64,000 bases of DNA, from the NCBI RefSeq assembly GCF_037975245.1, contig NC_092564.1, positions 15,974,984 through 16,038,983 on the forward strand, read 5' to 3'. The stretch is from Apostichopus japonicus. Lineage: Eukaryota > Echinodermata > Holothuroidea > Aspidochirotida > Stichopodidae. Below the pieces are notes generated by a model. That model was given only the letters and a program-made list of their open reading frames with translations. It did no database searches and had not been told where the DNA came from. The position numbers were made by a program, and so were the translations under genes. Positions 12,176 to 36,657 of this stretch are shown in pieces; the stretch's first letter is position 1, and each line of letters starts with the position of its first letter.

Positions 12176-12751
12176 ACCTGGACATCCCCAACATGAGTGC
12201 ATATTTACTTTTTCATGGATGGTGGGGGGGGGGGGGGTGCCTACAAGCCTAGAAGTACAGGTGTTATATTCTAAACTTTTTTTGTGAGACAAATTGCAGT
12301 CTCACCCGACACAGCGACATTATCCCGCCTACGTGTCGTTGAACAATGTATGTTTTTTTTCTGGAGGTAGCTGAATCTGTGTTAAAATAATAAATTAGGT
12401 AACTAAATAGGAGCTTAAAAAATATACTGTCCCATTTTTCCCCTTCAAAGTGATGTTACAATTTTTTCTTCTTCTAATTTACCAAATTTTTGGGGAACTG
12501 TAAATTTCTAAAACGTGAGATTATAAACTAAAGAATGTTTAGATGCAACTTGCAAGGCCTCAGAAGTGCCGTTTCCGGCAATCTGAGAGGCATTGTGTGC
12601 CCAAAAAATTTCTTGTACGCTACGCGCCAACCGATGGTGGCGCTCCGCTTAGATAGTGTCACGGGAACTTTCGAGCACAAAAAGTTCTGCTCCCCAAACT
12701 GAAATGGTCCCGTACGCCTATGTGTATGGACGCTCCGCCACTGGTCTGAAC

Positions 12752-14973
12752 CAATCATTCTTTTATTCTGGGGACCTCCCACCTGTTCCTCTTCTCGTCC
12801 CACTCATAAGTGGCATATAATGCGATCCCGGGGCCTTCTACCTTCCCCAAATAGTTATATCCCCTTCTGCTCCCAAATGTTAAGGAAAACGTTTTTGTTT
12901 TATTATAAACATATTTAACCTGCCACCTGGAAAAACTTTGGGTCACTAGAAAAATAGTTCGATAGGGCATATAGCTCGAACTAATTTATATACAGTCCCA
13001 CTTCGAACCCCCCTCTCACTCTTCTGCTGCCGAGTCCTTGCTCAGTCCTTATTCATAAATTTTCGGCAGTGGACCTCTTCCGCCTTCGAGTATAAGCTCA
13101 CTAGTATGAGTTTGAACTTTTTGAGGTGGGATAAACTTAGTACGGTAGCAATGTGTTCGACTATGGTTAAATTCCATAGAGACTTACTTGAAAAGTAAAT
13201 AACAAAGTACACGTATACGTGCGATACTGAACGTCCCTGGTGTAGCTTGGTGCACTGACCCAGGAAATTGGTTAAGTGTATAGGCTGGGTATTGTCTATG
13301 TACGTCACAATGTTTTTGGCCAGTGAGACCTTAGTTTCTTTTGCCAATATCAACTAATCTCCTTATCACAAAAGCTTAAGACAGTTATAAACTCGAAGAA
13401 GCGGGCAACAACGTGCAAAATTTAGGACACCGGAATCCACACCACCACGGTAAATCATTATATTGACCAATTTGTAGACGTAATGTTAAACTTGCTACTA
13501 GTACTAATTATAGACTAGTATATCGTATAGTCATAGTAATATTACTAGTAGTAGCAGTAGTTTATTAGTTGATAGGCCTACAATTAAAACAATTTGATGT
13601 CCTTTTTCTTGTTCTCATGATTTTCATAGCAAATGGTTGGATGCTTATGCTTACTAATGTATACATAATATATGTAGTCCTATAGCTTAGTAGCCGAAGC
13701 TATAGTAATTGGTCTAGGCCTATACTGGACGAATAATAGTCTTCTCAATCTCAAAAGTTTCACCTACTTATTGTAGGCCAGGCTACTGCCTAGAAGGCCT
13801 AGCCCTAGACTAGGGACTTAGTTGTGGACCACAGGGAAGCCATAGGGGTTATAGTCAATAGTCATAAGCCAAATTGGCCCGTTGACCTCCCCGAAGATTA
13901 TAAACAATCTTATCAATAGTTGTCGTAGTCATCGAGGATTTTCGGCTGAAAAAACACTGAAGTGGCGCCAAACATCATCAGTGTACGCAGTTTCTCGCTA
14001 ACTGAGAAAGAGATCCTGGCCGAGTGCATGGAAATCCATGAACGCCCAGCATCAGTAGTACAAGACCATTGGAAACTAAAAAAGAGCCAAGCCGTTGTAC
14101 CACAGCCACCAGCCTGCAGTCAACTGGTTTTACCATAACCCTGGCACGGGGCCCAACCAGGTGCTACCAGCTGGGTCAGCTGGACCTGGGGCTCACAATT
14201 GGGCAGGGATGACCACTCCCTGAGGGTCACACGTCAACTCGGTTAACACGCAACCCCTGCTACCCCTGCTAGGGGTTATAATGGTTATGATCATATTGAC
14301 TGGCTGGCTGGCAACTCATCAAGGTTATAAGGCGGTATAACACTCTCCAGATTGTATAGTACTATAAATCTTTCTACATTTTTTTTAATTATAAAATAGT
14401 TGTGAGAGATGATCTGTAGATATATTTCCATCAGAATATGTTGAGAAAAGTACACATGCATCCTCTTTCTAGAAATGACAGCTTAAAAATGCTCATGCTA
14501 CAGTATTGTGTTCTGCAGAACTTGCGTTAGTTGCATGTTAGCGTGACTGTACTTTCATGTATCCCAACAAAATGTTCCTATATTATTTTTTTACATGGCT
14601 ATCTTGTTTCAGAACAATTTTGCCCAATTGTCCCTACTTTTTTCCCCTGTCTCCCTATTTTTAGGGATGGGAAATTTAGTTACTCTCCCTATTTTTTGGT
14701 AAACTCTCAGACAAATTGACTGCAGGCCCTGAAATTTTATAAACTTAAAAAATTCCTAGTTATGCATCCTCGAAAAGTATTCCAATTACTTACAAATGTA
14801 CTGAAATACTGCTCAAGAATAACAGGATAACTTCTGCACCTATTATTAGTTCCTATTGTTTTTTTTAATTCTATTGTTGTACAGTTCGTTTATCCTCCAT
14901 ATTGCAGAATGCATCAATTACCTGCACGATGTTATCATTAGTAGGGCTCCATTTATTTGTCTCAGCTGTATAC
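12752..14973. other. Intergenic region upstream of SQOR
   Basis: No convincing exon was seen. Contains a cluster of AGGCCTA-like words (13570-13810), a short TAG/CTA-rich stretch (13500-13560) and a GC-richer segment (about 13960-14260). The GC-richer part could include the SQOR promoter or a non-coding first exon, since the first SQOR coding exon appears to start at a splice acceptor. Confidence 0.4.
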
Positions 14974-14993
14974 ACTTTTCTCTCCTCACTCAG
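14974..14993 (+). promoter_or_regulatory. Probable 5' UTR splice acceptor of SQOR
   Basis: A pyrimidine-rich tract ending in CTCACTCAG lies 16 bp before the SQOR start codon and looks like a strong acceptor. It implies an upstream non-coding first exon, which I could not place. Confidence 0.5.
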
Positions 14994-15009
14994 ATCTCTA
15001 CAGTCCATC

Positions 15010-26187
<11,178 letters not shown>

Positions 26188-29100
26188 ACACTCAAACCTG
26201 TACCGTTTTGATATCTTTCTTTCAAATTTTTCCATTGAATCTGATTCAACAAAAATTGCATTCTTTTCCTTTATGTCAGTATGAATTCTATGAATTCTCT
26301 CTGACTCTTTGCTATTGGTGGTTGTCTTCTTTGATGCTTTGATGTGCTAGTTGATAGTAGGCTTTTAAAATTCATCTTATACATCTATGACAAGGCTGAA
26401 AGTTTTATTGGATGGTTGAGACATCATGTCGGAAGGAGAAGCTGCAGCAGCTGCAAGAATCCTGCTCAGCTAGGATGAATCAATGTGTACAAACAATAGA
26501 AATTATCTATGCAGACTTACAGTACCTACTGTGTGGAACTGGGGGGCGCACAATATGTCCTACACCCGCAGCCTGGCTGCATGATGTTGCAAACCCCCTT
26601 CCCCCAGTGTCCTACTTCTGACATGGTACATAATAGATTTGTTTAATATTTGCATAGGGTAATTATCTTAAAAGGAGATCATTTGGAATTAATTCTTGTT
26701 AGTTGTTTATCGTATTGTTTTCTTTAAAGTGACGTCATGGAATGAAATATTAAATATGAAATATGTGAAAAGACCTTGAAAATTTGAGACACTTGTATTA
26801 GGTTTGAACAACACCTACAAAAATTTAAATATGCAGGGTAATCTCAATTATGTCATTAATTCAAAGTTTGCATTTGAAATAATAAAAAAATAATAATAAA
26901 AAAAATCTGCAACCAACTTTAAGTTTGAACACAGCTCATAAGATTTGATCAAACATTGCACAAGTCGCAACCAAATTGAGTAAGCCCTCATCGAATGGTA
27001 GTTTTTAAGTAGGAAAGTTTGTCAGGTAAAACAAAATGATTTTGTATATCCAATAGTGAAGCAAGGTATAAGTAGTCAGATGTGTAGATTGGTGAGATTA
27101 TGTTAACAGTGTATGTCATTGATTCAATGTAATTAACTGCTTTTCACAACTATAGTATCATTATTTGATATATTTTTTTTTATAATGTTAAACTTAACAG
27201 TATCTAGTCACCTTTGTCAGCTGCTCCAGTAAACTTCATACACAAATCAATCAATGGACCATGTCGTGCTTTCCATATCAAGTGCCATTCTAAAATAAGT
27301 TTGAACACCCTGTTTATAGCTCTTATAATCACATTGCTCTTACTATCACATTGAAATTGGCAAACTTTTGACACTATGTGTTAGAAAAACTGCCAGCATC
27401 AGAAATTTTATATTCGGATATTAATTCATTTAGTCCAAATGTATTCAAAATCTTTTAATTTGAGTTTTTGGATTGTAAGTTTACCCTTTTTCTTAAATTG
27501 TTCACTCACATGTTTGTTAACACAGGTTTTTTTTTATATAATAATTATAAAGTAAGAAAACTAACTTTTTACTTTTAAAAGTATGTTTACATGTGCCTTT
27601 GTTTAAAATGTTAATGGAAACCATTCCATCTATGTCAACATGTGGTATGCAACAATTGGATTTTTTTCAAACCAAAAAAAAAAAAAATTTATAGTGATAT
27701 TGTATAACATTTACTTCTTACCTTAAAAAGGATATATATTAAATATATAAAGGAAAGACAAGATGGACAACATGGTATATATTGATTTTGGTTTCAAATG
27801 CACAAATTTTGAATAAATACCTAACTGAGAATTTATTGTCATTGTACAACCCCTCACACTAATACAAATAAATGTGCTGAGGGAGGAGATATATCAACTG
27901 AAAACATTCCACTTTTATCCGTAAAATAAAATGAAGTTGGATGGGTAAACCATGGGCGTGAGGGCCTTGCTCTTGTTGGTAAATTAAACAAAACCTACTA
28001 AAATTGACTATATGTATGATCAATATCATGTATTTTCAATGTAATATCCTGAATTATGCAACACGAAGAAAGAGAACATACTGTTTGTCTATTCTTTTCT
28101 TTTATTTCATTCTTTATTTTGCAATCTCAAAAGTCTCAGTGCAGAGCTACAAAATATACATCTATTAAATTTGTATCTCTTTGTTAAATTATCTACATAT
28201 CAACAAAACAACAGACTGATGAAGTAATGGATGTATAATTAGGGCATATCTTAATTAAATATATGCGACATTGCACTTGCAACAAAAAGCTATAAAGACG
28301 ACCACTACATATCACCATGACAACTAGAGAAGAGAATGATTTCTATACATAAGAGGCATGCATAACAAGGAATATAGATATATTTTCTTGGACATGCACA
28401 AATTTAATCAAATTCCATCTTGATTAAATATATATATTTTTTCTTTTACTCTTTTTCTATGGAGGGGGGGTATTTAAAATGCACCTCATCTGTGTAGCTA
28501 GGCAAAATGTGCCGAGTACAACAGTACATCTGAGGAATTCCACTAAAATAAGGTAACCCACTTTCAATCACTCTTGAAAGGGATCAAACATTTATTAAAA
28601 GTTTCAAAGATTGGAAGCTGTTAGAATTGCTGCCAGAGTGATATGTTAGATATAATAAAATGAGCAAAGGTTGTTTGCATTTCAAAAGGTGAAACTAAAT
28701 GCTTACATAAAATAACATCGACCCTTTTCATCACCATATTTCTGCTTTATTAGACTGGCTCGTTGTGGTAATTTATATATTTATTTTTAAAAACTTTTTA
28801 AGTGTGAATACCTTTCCTATCATGTCTCTTGTTTATAAATAATTTGTTACTTAAATTAATAAACTCAAGAAAACCAAATGACTTCTCCAAAATAAAATAA
28901 ATAAGTTTAGTAGCTTTTAATTTAAATTTAAAATAGAAATGCAAACACACTCACGCACGCACACAAAAGAAAATTCCAAGCAAGACGAATTTGAGAAAAG
29001 CAATATAAAGGTATGAAATGTGTAATATTTTGTAAACAGCCATTCTTAAATATACAGATGCAATGTGTGTAGTCTTGTAAATAGAGCATGCTGAAATATA

Positions 29101-29534
29101 CAGAAATAACCAATTAAATGAAACAGATCCAACAAGATATCACACTTCTATTAAAAAAGAAAAAAATCTAAACATCAAAATGAGTCCAATCAAAGCCCTT
29201 AATCAGTAGTTCATGAAGATTCACTTGATGGAATTACTTACTGAGTAAATTCTACACTGTCATTGATTGTAATCCTATTATTTTGGGTAGCATTCAATAG
29301 GTTTGGTAAAATTCCCTATCAGACATAAAAGGGTGCTTTAACTAGATTCCTATCAGTAAAGCACACCACGCAATATAAACAGGTTCCAAACAAATGCCGC
29401 TTCAAACTGACAGAACATGAGATAAATTGTTTGACCAAAACACACTCGATTAGTTAGAAAAGGTTTGTTACGTAACTCTGACTTAAGCGCTCCTTAAATC
29501 AACACAAGACAAAACTCATCAGACCACATAAACA
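26188..29534. other. 3' flank of SQOR, no gene seen
   Basis: AT-rich sequence with many stops in all frames. It should include the SQOR 3' UTR. AATAAA candidates on the plus strand lie at 26881, 27812 and 27867, but the context is so A-rich that none is decisive. TTTATT words near 28100 could be polyA signals for a long ABHD2 3' UTR coming the other way. No repeats of note. Confidence 0.4.
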
Positions 29535-29730
29535 TGTATGTATGTGTTTTAGATCCTCCTGCAAGCAGGAACCCGCGAATAAGCCATCATTGGCTTATCA
29601 AAGCCGCAAGCTGACCAAGAATCAGTCTCTTAGATTCATATTTAACGTCCGTGATGATGAATTGTCAACAACTCTGTAACTAGACGACATACATTAATCC
29701 TGGTGTGACTAGAACTCGAGTGACTCGAAC
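29535..29730 (-). mobile_element. tRNA-derived SINE-like element, damaged head
   Basis: On the minus strand a B-box-like stretch (GAGTTCTAGTCACACCAGG) is followed by a body of about 150 bp. The body contains two small palindromic words, GCCAATGATGGC and CCTGCTTGCAGG, and ends GGATCTAAAACACA. The order fits a tRNA-headed SINE whose A box has decayed. There is no second copy in the window, so family membership could not be confirmed. Confidence 0.4.
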
Positions 29731-29739
29731 ATGAGTCAA

Positions 29740-30299
29740 CCAGATTGCCAAGAGGAGCAAACAGAACTATGGAAGTAGAATTAACGAAAGCCACAGAGAA
29801 TGAGTCAACGAGCTATGTTACAGATACGACACAACACGAGTTACACATTCAAAAAGATATCACACAATACTAGACCAAACTCCCGGTATTCAGCACAGGA
29901 AATGAGTCAATCCCACTCCTGGCATACGACTACAATGGGTAATAGTCCAAACAGAGGTTTAAAAGGATAAGTCAACCACATTCCCAGTAGTATCAGCATG
30001 AGTTAATCAAAATCCCACTTCCACACAGCAATCAGTGAAATTCCCATTAACTTGAGACAATATTAGTCAACCAAACACCCACAATACACTTCAAGGGATA
30101 AGTCATCCAAATCTCATTATAGAACTCACAACGTAAGTCTGTAAATTCCAACTATAATTCACACAATATTACTCAACCAGAATCTAAGCATATAAGTTAC
30201 GCTTGAAAGAGACGATGTAAAAGACCAGTCTCCCAGCATCCCAGGCACAGCACAGGCCCACCAAACTCCCGGTAACCACACACAGATTAGTTTTAAACA
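29740..30299. repeat. Degenerate outer part of the satellite array
   Basis: The motif GAGTCAACCANANTCCCA recurs irregularly about every 60-80 bp with many changes. It resembles parts of the regular 141-bp units that follow, so it looks like decayed edge sequence. Confidence 0.5.
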
Positions 30300-31350
30300 A
30301 ACTCCTGGCAAATACACCCACAATGTGAGATACACTTGGAAAGATACACTGCAAAAGATTAGTCGACCACACTCCCAGTATACACCCTACACCATGTGTT
30401 GACCAAACACCCAGACATAACCAGACACAAAATTAGTTAACCAAACTACCTGCATATACCCACAATGTGAGATACACTTGAAAGATACACTGCAAAAGAT
30501 GAGTTGACCACACTCCCAGTATACACCCTACACCATGTGTTGACCAAACACCCAGACATAACCAGACACAAAATTAGTTAACCAAACTACCTGCATATAC
30601 CCACAATGTGAGATACACTTGAAAGATACACTGCAAAAGATGAGTTGACCACACTCCCAGTATACACCCTACACCATGTGTTGACCAAACACCCAGAACT
30701 AACCAGACACAAAATTAGTTAACCAAACTACCTGCATATACCCACAATGTGAGGGACACTTGAAAGATACACTGCAAAAGATTAGTCGACCACACTCCCA
30801 GTATACACCCTACACCATGTGTTGACCAAACACCCAGAAATAACCAGACACAAAATTAGTTAACCAAACTACCTGCATATACCCACAATGTGAGGGACAC
30901 TTGAAAGATACACTGCAAAAGATGAGTCGACCACACTCCCAGTATACACCCTACACCATGTGTTGACCAAACACCCAGACATAACCAGACACAAAATTAG
31001 TTAACCAAACTACCGGCATATACCCACAATGTGAGGCACACTTGAAAGATACACTGCAAAAGATGAGTTGACCACACTCAAAGTATACACCCTACACCAT
31101 GTGTTGACCAAACACCCAGAACTAACCAGACACAAATTAGTTAACCAAACTACCAGCATATACCCACAATGTGAGGCACACTTGAAAGATACACTGCAAA
31201 AGATGAGTCGACCACACTCCCAGTATACACCCTACACCATGTGTTGACCAAACACCCAGACATAACCAGACACAAAGTTAGTTAACCAAACTACCAGCAT
31301 ATACCCACAATGTGAGGGACACTTGAAAGATACACTGCTAAGGATAAGGC
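30300..31350. repeat. 141-bp satellite, about 7.5 copies
   Basis: The marker ACCATGTGTTGACCAAACAC starts at 30391, 30532, 30673, 30814, 30955, 31096 and 31236. The period is 141 bp, with one unit of 140. Copies are nearly identical, differing at a few diagnostic sites such as GAGATACAC/GAGGGACAC/GAGGCACAC and GAGTCGACC/GAGTTGACC. Direct repeats of whole units with no unique spacers exclude a CRISPR array. Confidence 0.95.
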
Positions 31351-32530
31351 TACCAAACTCCCAAAAAGTAACACCACCCAAAAACTTTAGATCAGTGACT
31401 TATAAATTCACTACAGGATACACACCACGTAATACAAAGGGACAATAACTGCAACATGACAAATATGTTGTGTCATTTACACACATTACAACATCACAGG
31501 ATATTAATCATCCAGATTCCTAAACAAACATCCCATGATATGAATCATACTGGGTAACATACAATGTTCTTTACATTAACATTTTACACAAATATTTGCA
31601 CCTTATTACATATTTTTGAAATCCCTCTATTAAGTTAATACAAAACAAGACTTCATTCTATAAGAGAAAAATTGTGACTATTATGACACATCCATTCTTG
31701 AGATTCCTCTCTCAAATTACTACATAAACTAAGTGAATTTCTACACAAATGTCTACGTCTTTATGTCTATGTCTTTTTTTGTTTGGAATATTAATATTTT
31801 CAGTCTTTAACGATACGCAAAGATTTCCGAAAATCAAACTACTGTGGAAAAATTTGGGAAATGTAATCATTAGATATACCCTGCTAGAGATGTACTTCAA
31901 AACTCTGATGTTACTCTATATCATGTAACAAAAGTACAAATATGTGTATACAAAATACAAAGTATTGACAAGACATGTTTGAAGGTCATAGGTCAAAGAG
32001 CACAAAGAAAAAGGACTTTACTGTTGATAAATTTATATCAATGATGACAGTCTCATCTGTAGGGTTAGTAACAACCCATTGCACTTTACTCATCAAAATA
32101 TCATATATCTGAAAAAGTAAACACCTATTTTAGGCAAAGCAAAATATTTCATGTAACCATCACCCCACCCTAAGTAACATTAAACATAATATGTGAATGA
32201 ATGTGCCGGATACAATAGCAGTGAGAATGCAGCAAGTCTTGGAAAAAGTGGTGTGCATTTTGTTTCAATCAAAGTCACAGAATTTACCAGTGTTGTCAAA
32301 AAGGTCGTTTTTTGTAGAGTCAAAGTCAAATCACAAGGCATATATCTGCATATTTATAATATCAGACAGTGTGTGACAATGTGCAGCAGACAAACCCCTA
32401 GTCCCTTTCCTCCATAACCACAACCTTCCCCCCCCCCCCCTCCAGCTTCTTCCATAATCCCACTGCATGTAGCAGAAGTTAGTTCCATTGCTACAATCTT
32501 CATATCATGATTACTTGCTTTGATTAATGT
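31351..32530. other. Non-coding stretch, no gene seen
   Basis: The first 200 bp resemble further degraded satellite (CTACCAAACTCCC, CATCCAGATTCC). The rest is AT-rich, with a C homopolymer near 32430. No exon was recognised. Confidence 0.4.
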
Positions 32531-32657
32531 ATCCAGTATAGAATGATTAATTGCAAGGATGAATTGATCCAGTATAGAATGATTAATTGCAAGTATTAAT
32601 TGATCCAGTATAGAATAATTAACTGCAAGGATTAATTTATCCAGTATAGAATAGCTA
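32531..32657. repeat. 36-bp minisatellite, about 3.5 copies
   Basis: ATCCAGTATAGAAT starts at 32531, 32567, 32603 and 32639, exactly 36 bp apart, each followed by ATTAATTGCAAG-like sequence. Because 36 is a multiple of three, one minus-strand frame stays open with a 12-residue repeat. That is expected from the period and is not evidence of coding. Confidence 0.85.
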
Positions 32658-35600
32658 AAATGATACGTGACAAGAACTACAAAATTGCGACACAAATTAC
32701 AAATTGTTACAACACAAATATATGCTGGAGTGTTGCCTCTTCCACTATTTTTCAGAGAAATGATATTCCTTAAACCTGAAGACTGCCACACAAGACGTGA
32801 GCAATATTAACTCATTCCCTGATTTGACACTGTTTACATGTTTCTTATCATTTACAGACAGGGCAATACTTCACAACAGAACTGAAAGACAAAACTTAAC
32901 AATTAACCTGAACCAAACAGCAGTTTTATCATTGGCTTCATCATAATAGTTTACATGTGTGTAATGTTTCTCTTCTCTTACCAGCCATCCTCCATCACTG
33001 GTATTTCTACATCTCACCTTTTCAGTTTTTTTCTTTCCCTCTTTCTCTACATGAGAACTTTTTCAATCCATCCCAAAAAACTTCATTTATGGAAATTCAT
33101 AACTAACACAACTGTTGTGTACCTTGCTTCTACAAATTGGTGAACACTTCGCCCCTACCCTTCTAAATGTCTGCCAATGTACTACGTTTTTTTTCCAACA
33201 TAAAAAACTTCTAGACAATTAGCTTATAATAGCTTACTGGCCACTCTTTCACATTCAGACACACATTTCCCTTTTTATTGGTTGTCTAGCAAAAGCACAA
33301 AGCCTGCTATTAAGAAGTCTTATAGTAAAAGGCCTATCGAATCAACTCATCACAATGGAGGTAGTTCGTTCAAATTGATTCGAAAATGAAAAAAAAAAAC
33401 ATGGTATTTAATGATTGACCAAACAATAGGTAAGTAACATCCAGCAGTAATGACCCAATGGATCTACAGAAAGTAATAAACAACAATACCAGAAGTGGCA
33501 AGCTCCATTAAACATGTTGCATAGCTGATTGCATTCAAACTCATTCCTCTTCCTCCTCCTCACCCTTCTCCTTCCCCTCCACAACTCCCTCTAACAAGTT
33601 TCTTGTCCATATTCTATGATAACCAATAGTAGAACATTTAAATGTGAAAGAAAACTTCAAAAGGACCATTCTGTTTCAAAGCAGGATTTGCTACCCAATC
33701 ATGATACAATCATAGACCCCCCTCCCCCCCACCCCTCCTACCTCCTTCTTGTCGGACAATTTACCAAATTGCATTTAGCTATACAACATGCTGTACATCA
33801 CAAGCCAACACAGCAAGCGATACAAGCGATTAAATTATCCAAACAAAATTAAAAAAAGGAACCAAAATATATTGCAACCTTCAAAACAAGATAACAAAAC
33901 ATCAATAAAAAAAAACTCACAGAATTTTTTTTGGTTAGAAACTGTTGTAACAAAATACATACAAAGACAAAAAGAGGTCTGTAAATAATATTTATGAATA
34001 AATGTTCTCTCACACTACACATATGAGGCTGGTTTCCAAGGTGACTAAAACTGGCAACAGAGATTTCATCATGTTTTATTCAACGGATATTAATCCACTC
34101 TTGAAAGTTAAGTTGTTAGTGTTATAACATTATGCAGCTCTGTCCTACTCAGCCATGCAAACATCTTTGGAGTTCAGACTTAATTTAGTTTCATTTAGTC
34201 AAAACAATATAATAAAGATAATAATCCATCGAAATGATATTCATAGATCATCTTGATAAAGAAGGAAAACTGAAATTAGAAAAGAAATTTTAGTCGTGAT
34301 CAAGCAACAACATCCCCGGAAGAGTGATCAACATGAAAGACTCGTATTATGAACCAAAGACAAATATGAAAGGGCAGGGATGGTATGGGGTAAATTACTT
34401 ATTGAGAGATAAGTTGAAAGAAATATCAAGATTAAATCAAAATTAATATCTTATTATTTTTCTGATTCAACCAGTCCAAATAATTCAATTACAGACGTCT
34501 ACAGACCACCATGATGTAGTGTATCAACTTTGCAAACAAGCTATTCACAACCCTGAAATTACAAATGACGGGAAGTAAACATAAGTTATCATTATTATTA
34601 ACCTGGTAGTGTCGAAGAAGTAAAAAACAATACAGTTTGTGATATCACGTTTTGATGTACCATTCGAAAACATGTTATCCACTTATCACTCGTTATTCAA
34701 AGGAACCATTGGTAAGTTTGCAGGGAATCGACACATCGGAGGAGAGTAAAAATAGAGCGGTCATGTCATCATTCAATCGCCATAGATACCAGCAGCTCGA
34801 GGAAATTTCTGACATGACCAAACGAGATGTGACTGAACAAATTAACGAGCGACGACTCTCTTGATAAATTACCCAAATTATACGAAGACATGATGAAAAG
34901 GTATGTAAAAGCAAAGAGATGAGTAGAAAAAAATGATTAAAGCTGTGTTTAAAAGAAAAGAAATTTTAGGTCAAATGGTACTTAGACATGGAGTGACATA
35001 TCCCCTACGTACTATTACAGTTTATCTGGTCCCTACTGGACCATTCTGTTGGGTAAAGCCACTATATCTTACATCCATGTGACTAGAGATAACACCCAGT
35101 TGTCTTACGGTACAACAAACATGAGAAGAGGAAGAAAGGTCAAGGCAAGAGCGATGTTTTTTCAACATGAAGGCTCATACCAATCATACAAGAGCAAACA
35201 TGATCGCTAGAATTGGTATTAAATACACAACAATTTCATGGATTTTTGTTGTTGTTGTTGTTGTACATCCTTTGTCATGTTCACATGCTTTTCTTTCTTT
35301 CTTTGCATTTTTTTTTCGATTCTGAAACTTTCATTAGTGTCAGTCTATTCCAAAAGGCTGATTAAAAGAATGAAAAATCATATATTTATTTATATATTTC
35401 AATTCCCACATCACATGCAACTAATTTCATCTGTCACTTGTATCTTTAATTACAATGCAAATTGTATACAGAGCTAAAACTATAAGAAATGATTTTTGAA
35501 CCAGAGACGGATAAAAGGAAGCAGACTGCAACTGCCTCTGCAGGTCGTCTGACCCTTTGATGGATCAGGGAGGTAGAAATGCAAAACTGCTCGTAAATAA

Positions 35601-36657
35601 ATCGGATATATATTGAATACGGCAGGGAAACATATCTTATTCTACATCGGAAGCCAAGAAGGTAGATCGAAAGAAATAAGGCCATCGATGGTTGAAAATT
35701 ACTTTCAGTTTCCTGTCAAATGTCACAAGGGACTGAAAGCTGAATATTGATATGTTCGAATTCTTCGGGAGTACAAAAAAACGTTTTTAACCTCCAAATT
35801 AATAATATAAACCTCCCCCTGAAACAATTCGCTTGTAGCTCTTCTCGGTGCTTGCTCCATGAAACGTTTGCCGGAACCCAGACTACTGGGAAGACGATAC
35901 CCATATAGTCCCTTTTAGCCTGAAACACTTGGATTTCAACACTGAAAACAAATAATTATTGCAGCCTGTATTTCTTTTGCACTACATTTTAAACTGCTAC
36001 TGTGCAGATTTTGAAAAACTGATTTCTAAAATATTGGTTTTAAATAGCACCTATCAGAGGTGTATTAACACAGGCATGAAAGAGAAAGAACTAAGCAATA
36101 TACCACAGATCTATTTCAGAGATCAAATGTGTGTGAAAATGCACGTCAAATGTGAAAATCATACATTAGGGTTTTCGGGCACAAAAAGTCACACTTGGTC
36201 GGATACATAAATTCCAATCAATTTCAATGTTTTCTCAAGTTTCTTCCACGAGGCAATTGAGAAGAAAAATGGGTGGGATCATTTCCAAAGATTTTTGACC
36301 TTGTTTGTTATTTTGAATGTAAAAAGCAACTAGCTTGGCAAACTGATATGGAATTTTTTTGAGGCAAAAATAAATATAAAATTGATGACCAGAATGATCC
36401 GATATTTCACTATAAAAGGTCATAATGGAATGGTAAGACAAGGGTTTTGACACCTTTCCATGGGCCAAACCCGATATGCACCCTACTCACTCATTTCTGA
36501 GAAACTTATACCTTGTGGAAGATCTACTCGTCAGGTTTAAGTAACCCTTTCTTCTAACACAAGTAGTTATCGCCACTGCAGTGCTTCACAGGTCTATAAC
36601 TTCCAAAAAAAGAAACCTTACTGACTTCAGGTATGATAGTAAGAAACAAACTAGTCA
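32658..36657. other. Region downstream of ABHD2, probable 3' UTR and spacer
   Basis: No recognisable gene. Lies immediately 3' of the ABHD2 stop on the minus strand, so part is likely ABHD2 3' UTR; a TTTATT word near 35385 is one possible polyA site. Contains a GTTGTTGTT run near 35250, C-runs near 33720, and one protein-like plus-strand frame (34709-34864), listed separately. Confidence 0.4.
34709..34864 (+). CDS. Possible orphan exon, hydrophilic, unrecognised
   Basis: After a TTTGCAG acceptor-like site, a frame of about 45 codons reads as a charged, helical-looking segment (YQQLEEISDMTKRD, VTEQINERR) ending at TGA (34862-34864). Its composition is unlike the surrounding AT-rich noise. I do not recognise a family, and no upstream exon was found on the plus strand. 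It may be chance, a retained exon of an unseen gene, or a retrocopy fragment. Confidence 0.15.
   Translation: MVSLQGIDTSEESKNRAVMSSFNRHRYQQLEEISDMTKRDVTEQINERRLS

Larger units (their letters stand above)
10721..12743. mobile_element. hAT-like non-autonomous element, 2023 bp, perfect 8-bp TSD
   Basis: Termini CAGTGGCGGAGC and GCTCCGCCACTG are inverted repeats, flanked on both sides by the identical octamer GTCTGAAC (10713-10720 and 12744-12751). CAG-type ends with an 8-bp target duplication are the signature of hAT transposons. The subterminal regions are also inverted copies: GCGGAGCGCCACTGGTTGG near 10800 pairs with the block near 12640. No transposase is present. The element contains a hairpin block, a TA microsatellite, several G or C homopolymers and a nested second element. 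It lies between the divergent ANKMY2 and SQOR genes. Confidence 0.9.

Noticed and set aside
13930-14180. GC-richer stretch upstream of SQOR as a coding exon
   Set aside because: Open frames are short and interrupted by stops, with no recognisable domain; at most a non-coding first exon.
14902-15009. Upstream in-frame ATG extending SQOR by 36 residues
   Set aside because: A strong splice acceptor (CTCACTCAG) lies between it and 15010, and the shorter start gives a normal mitochondrial presequence.
30300-31350. CRISPR-like array
   Set aside because: The whole 141-bp unit repeats; there are no short repeats with unique spacers, and the genome is eukaryotic.
32354-32791. 145-codon minus-strand frame with a 12-residue repeat
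   Set aside because: Explained by the 36-bp minisatellite period; flanks are not protein-like.
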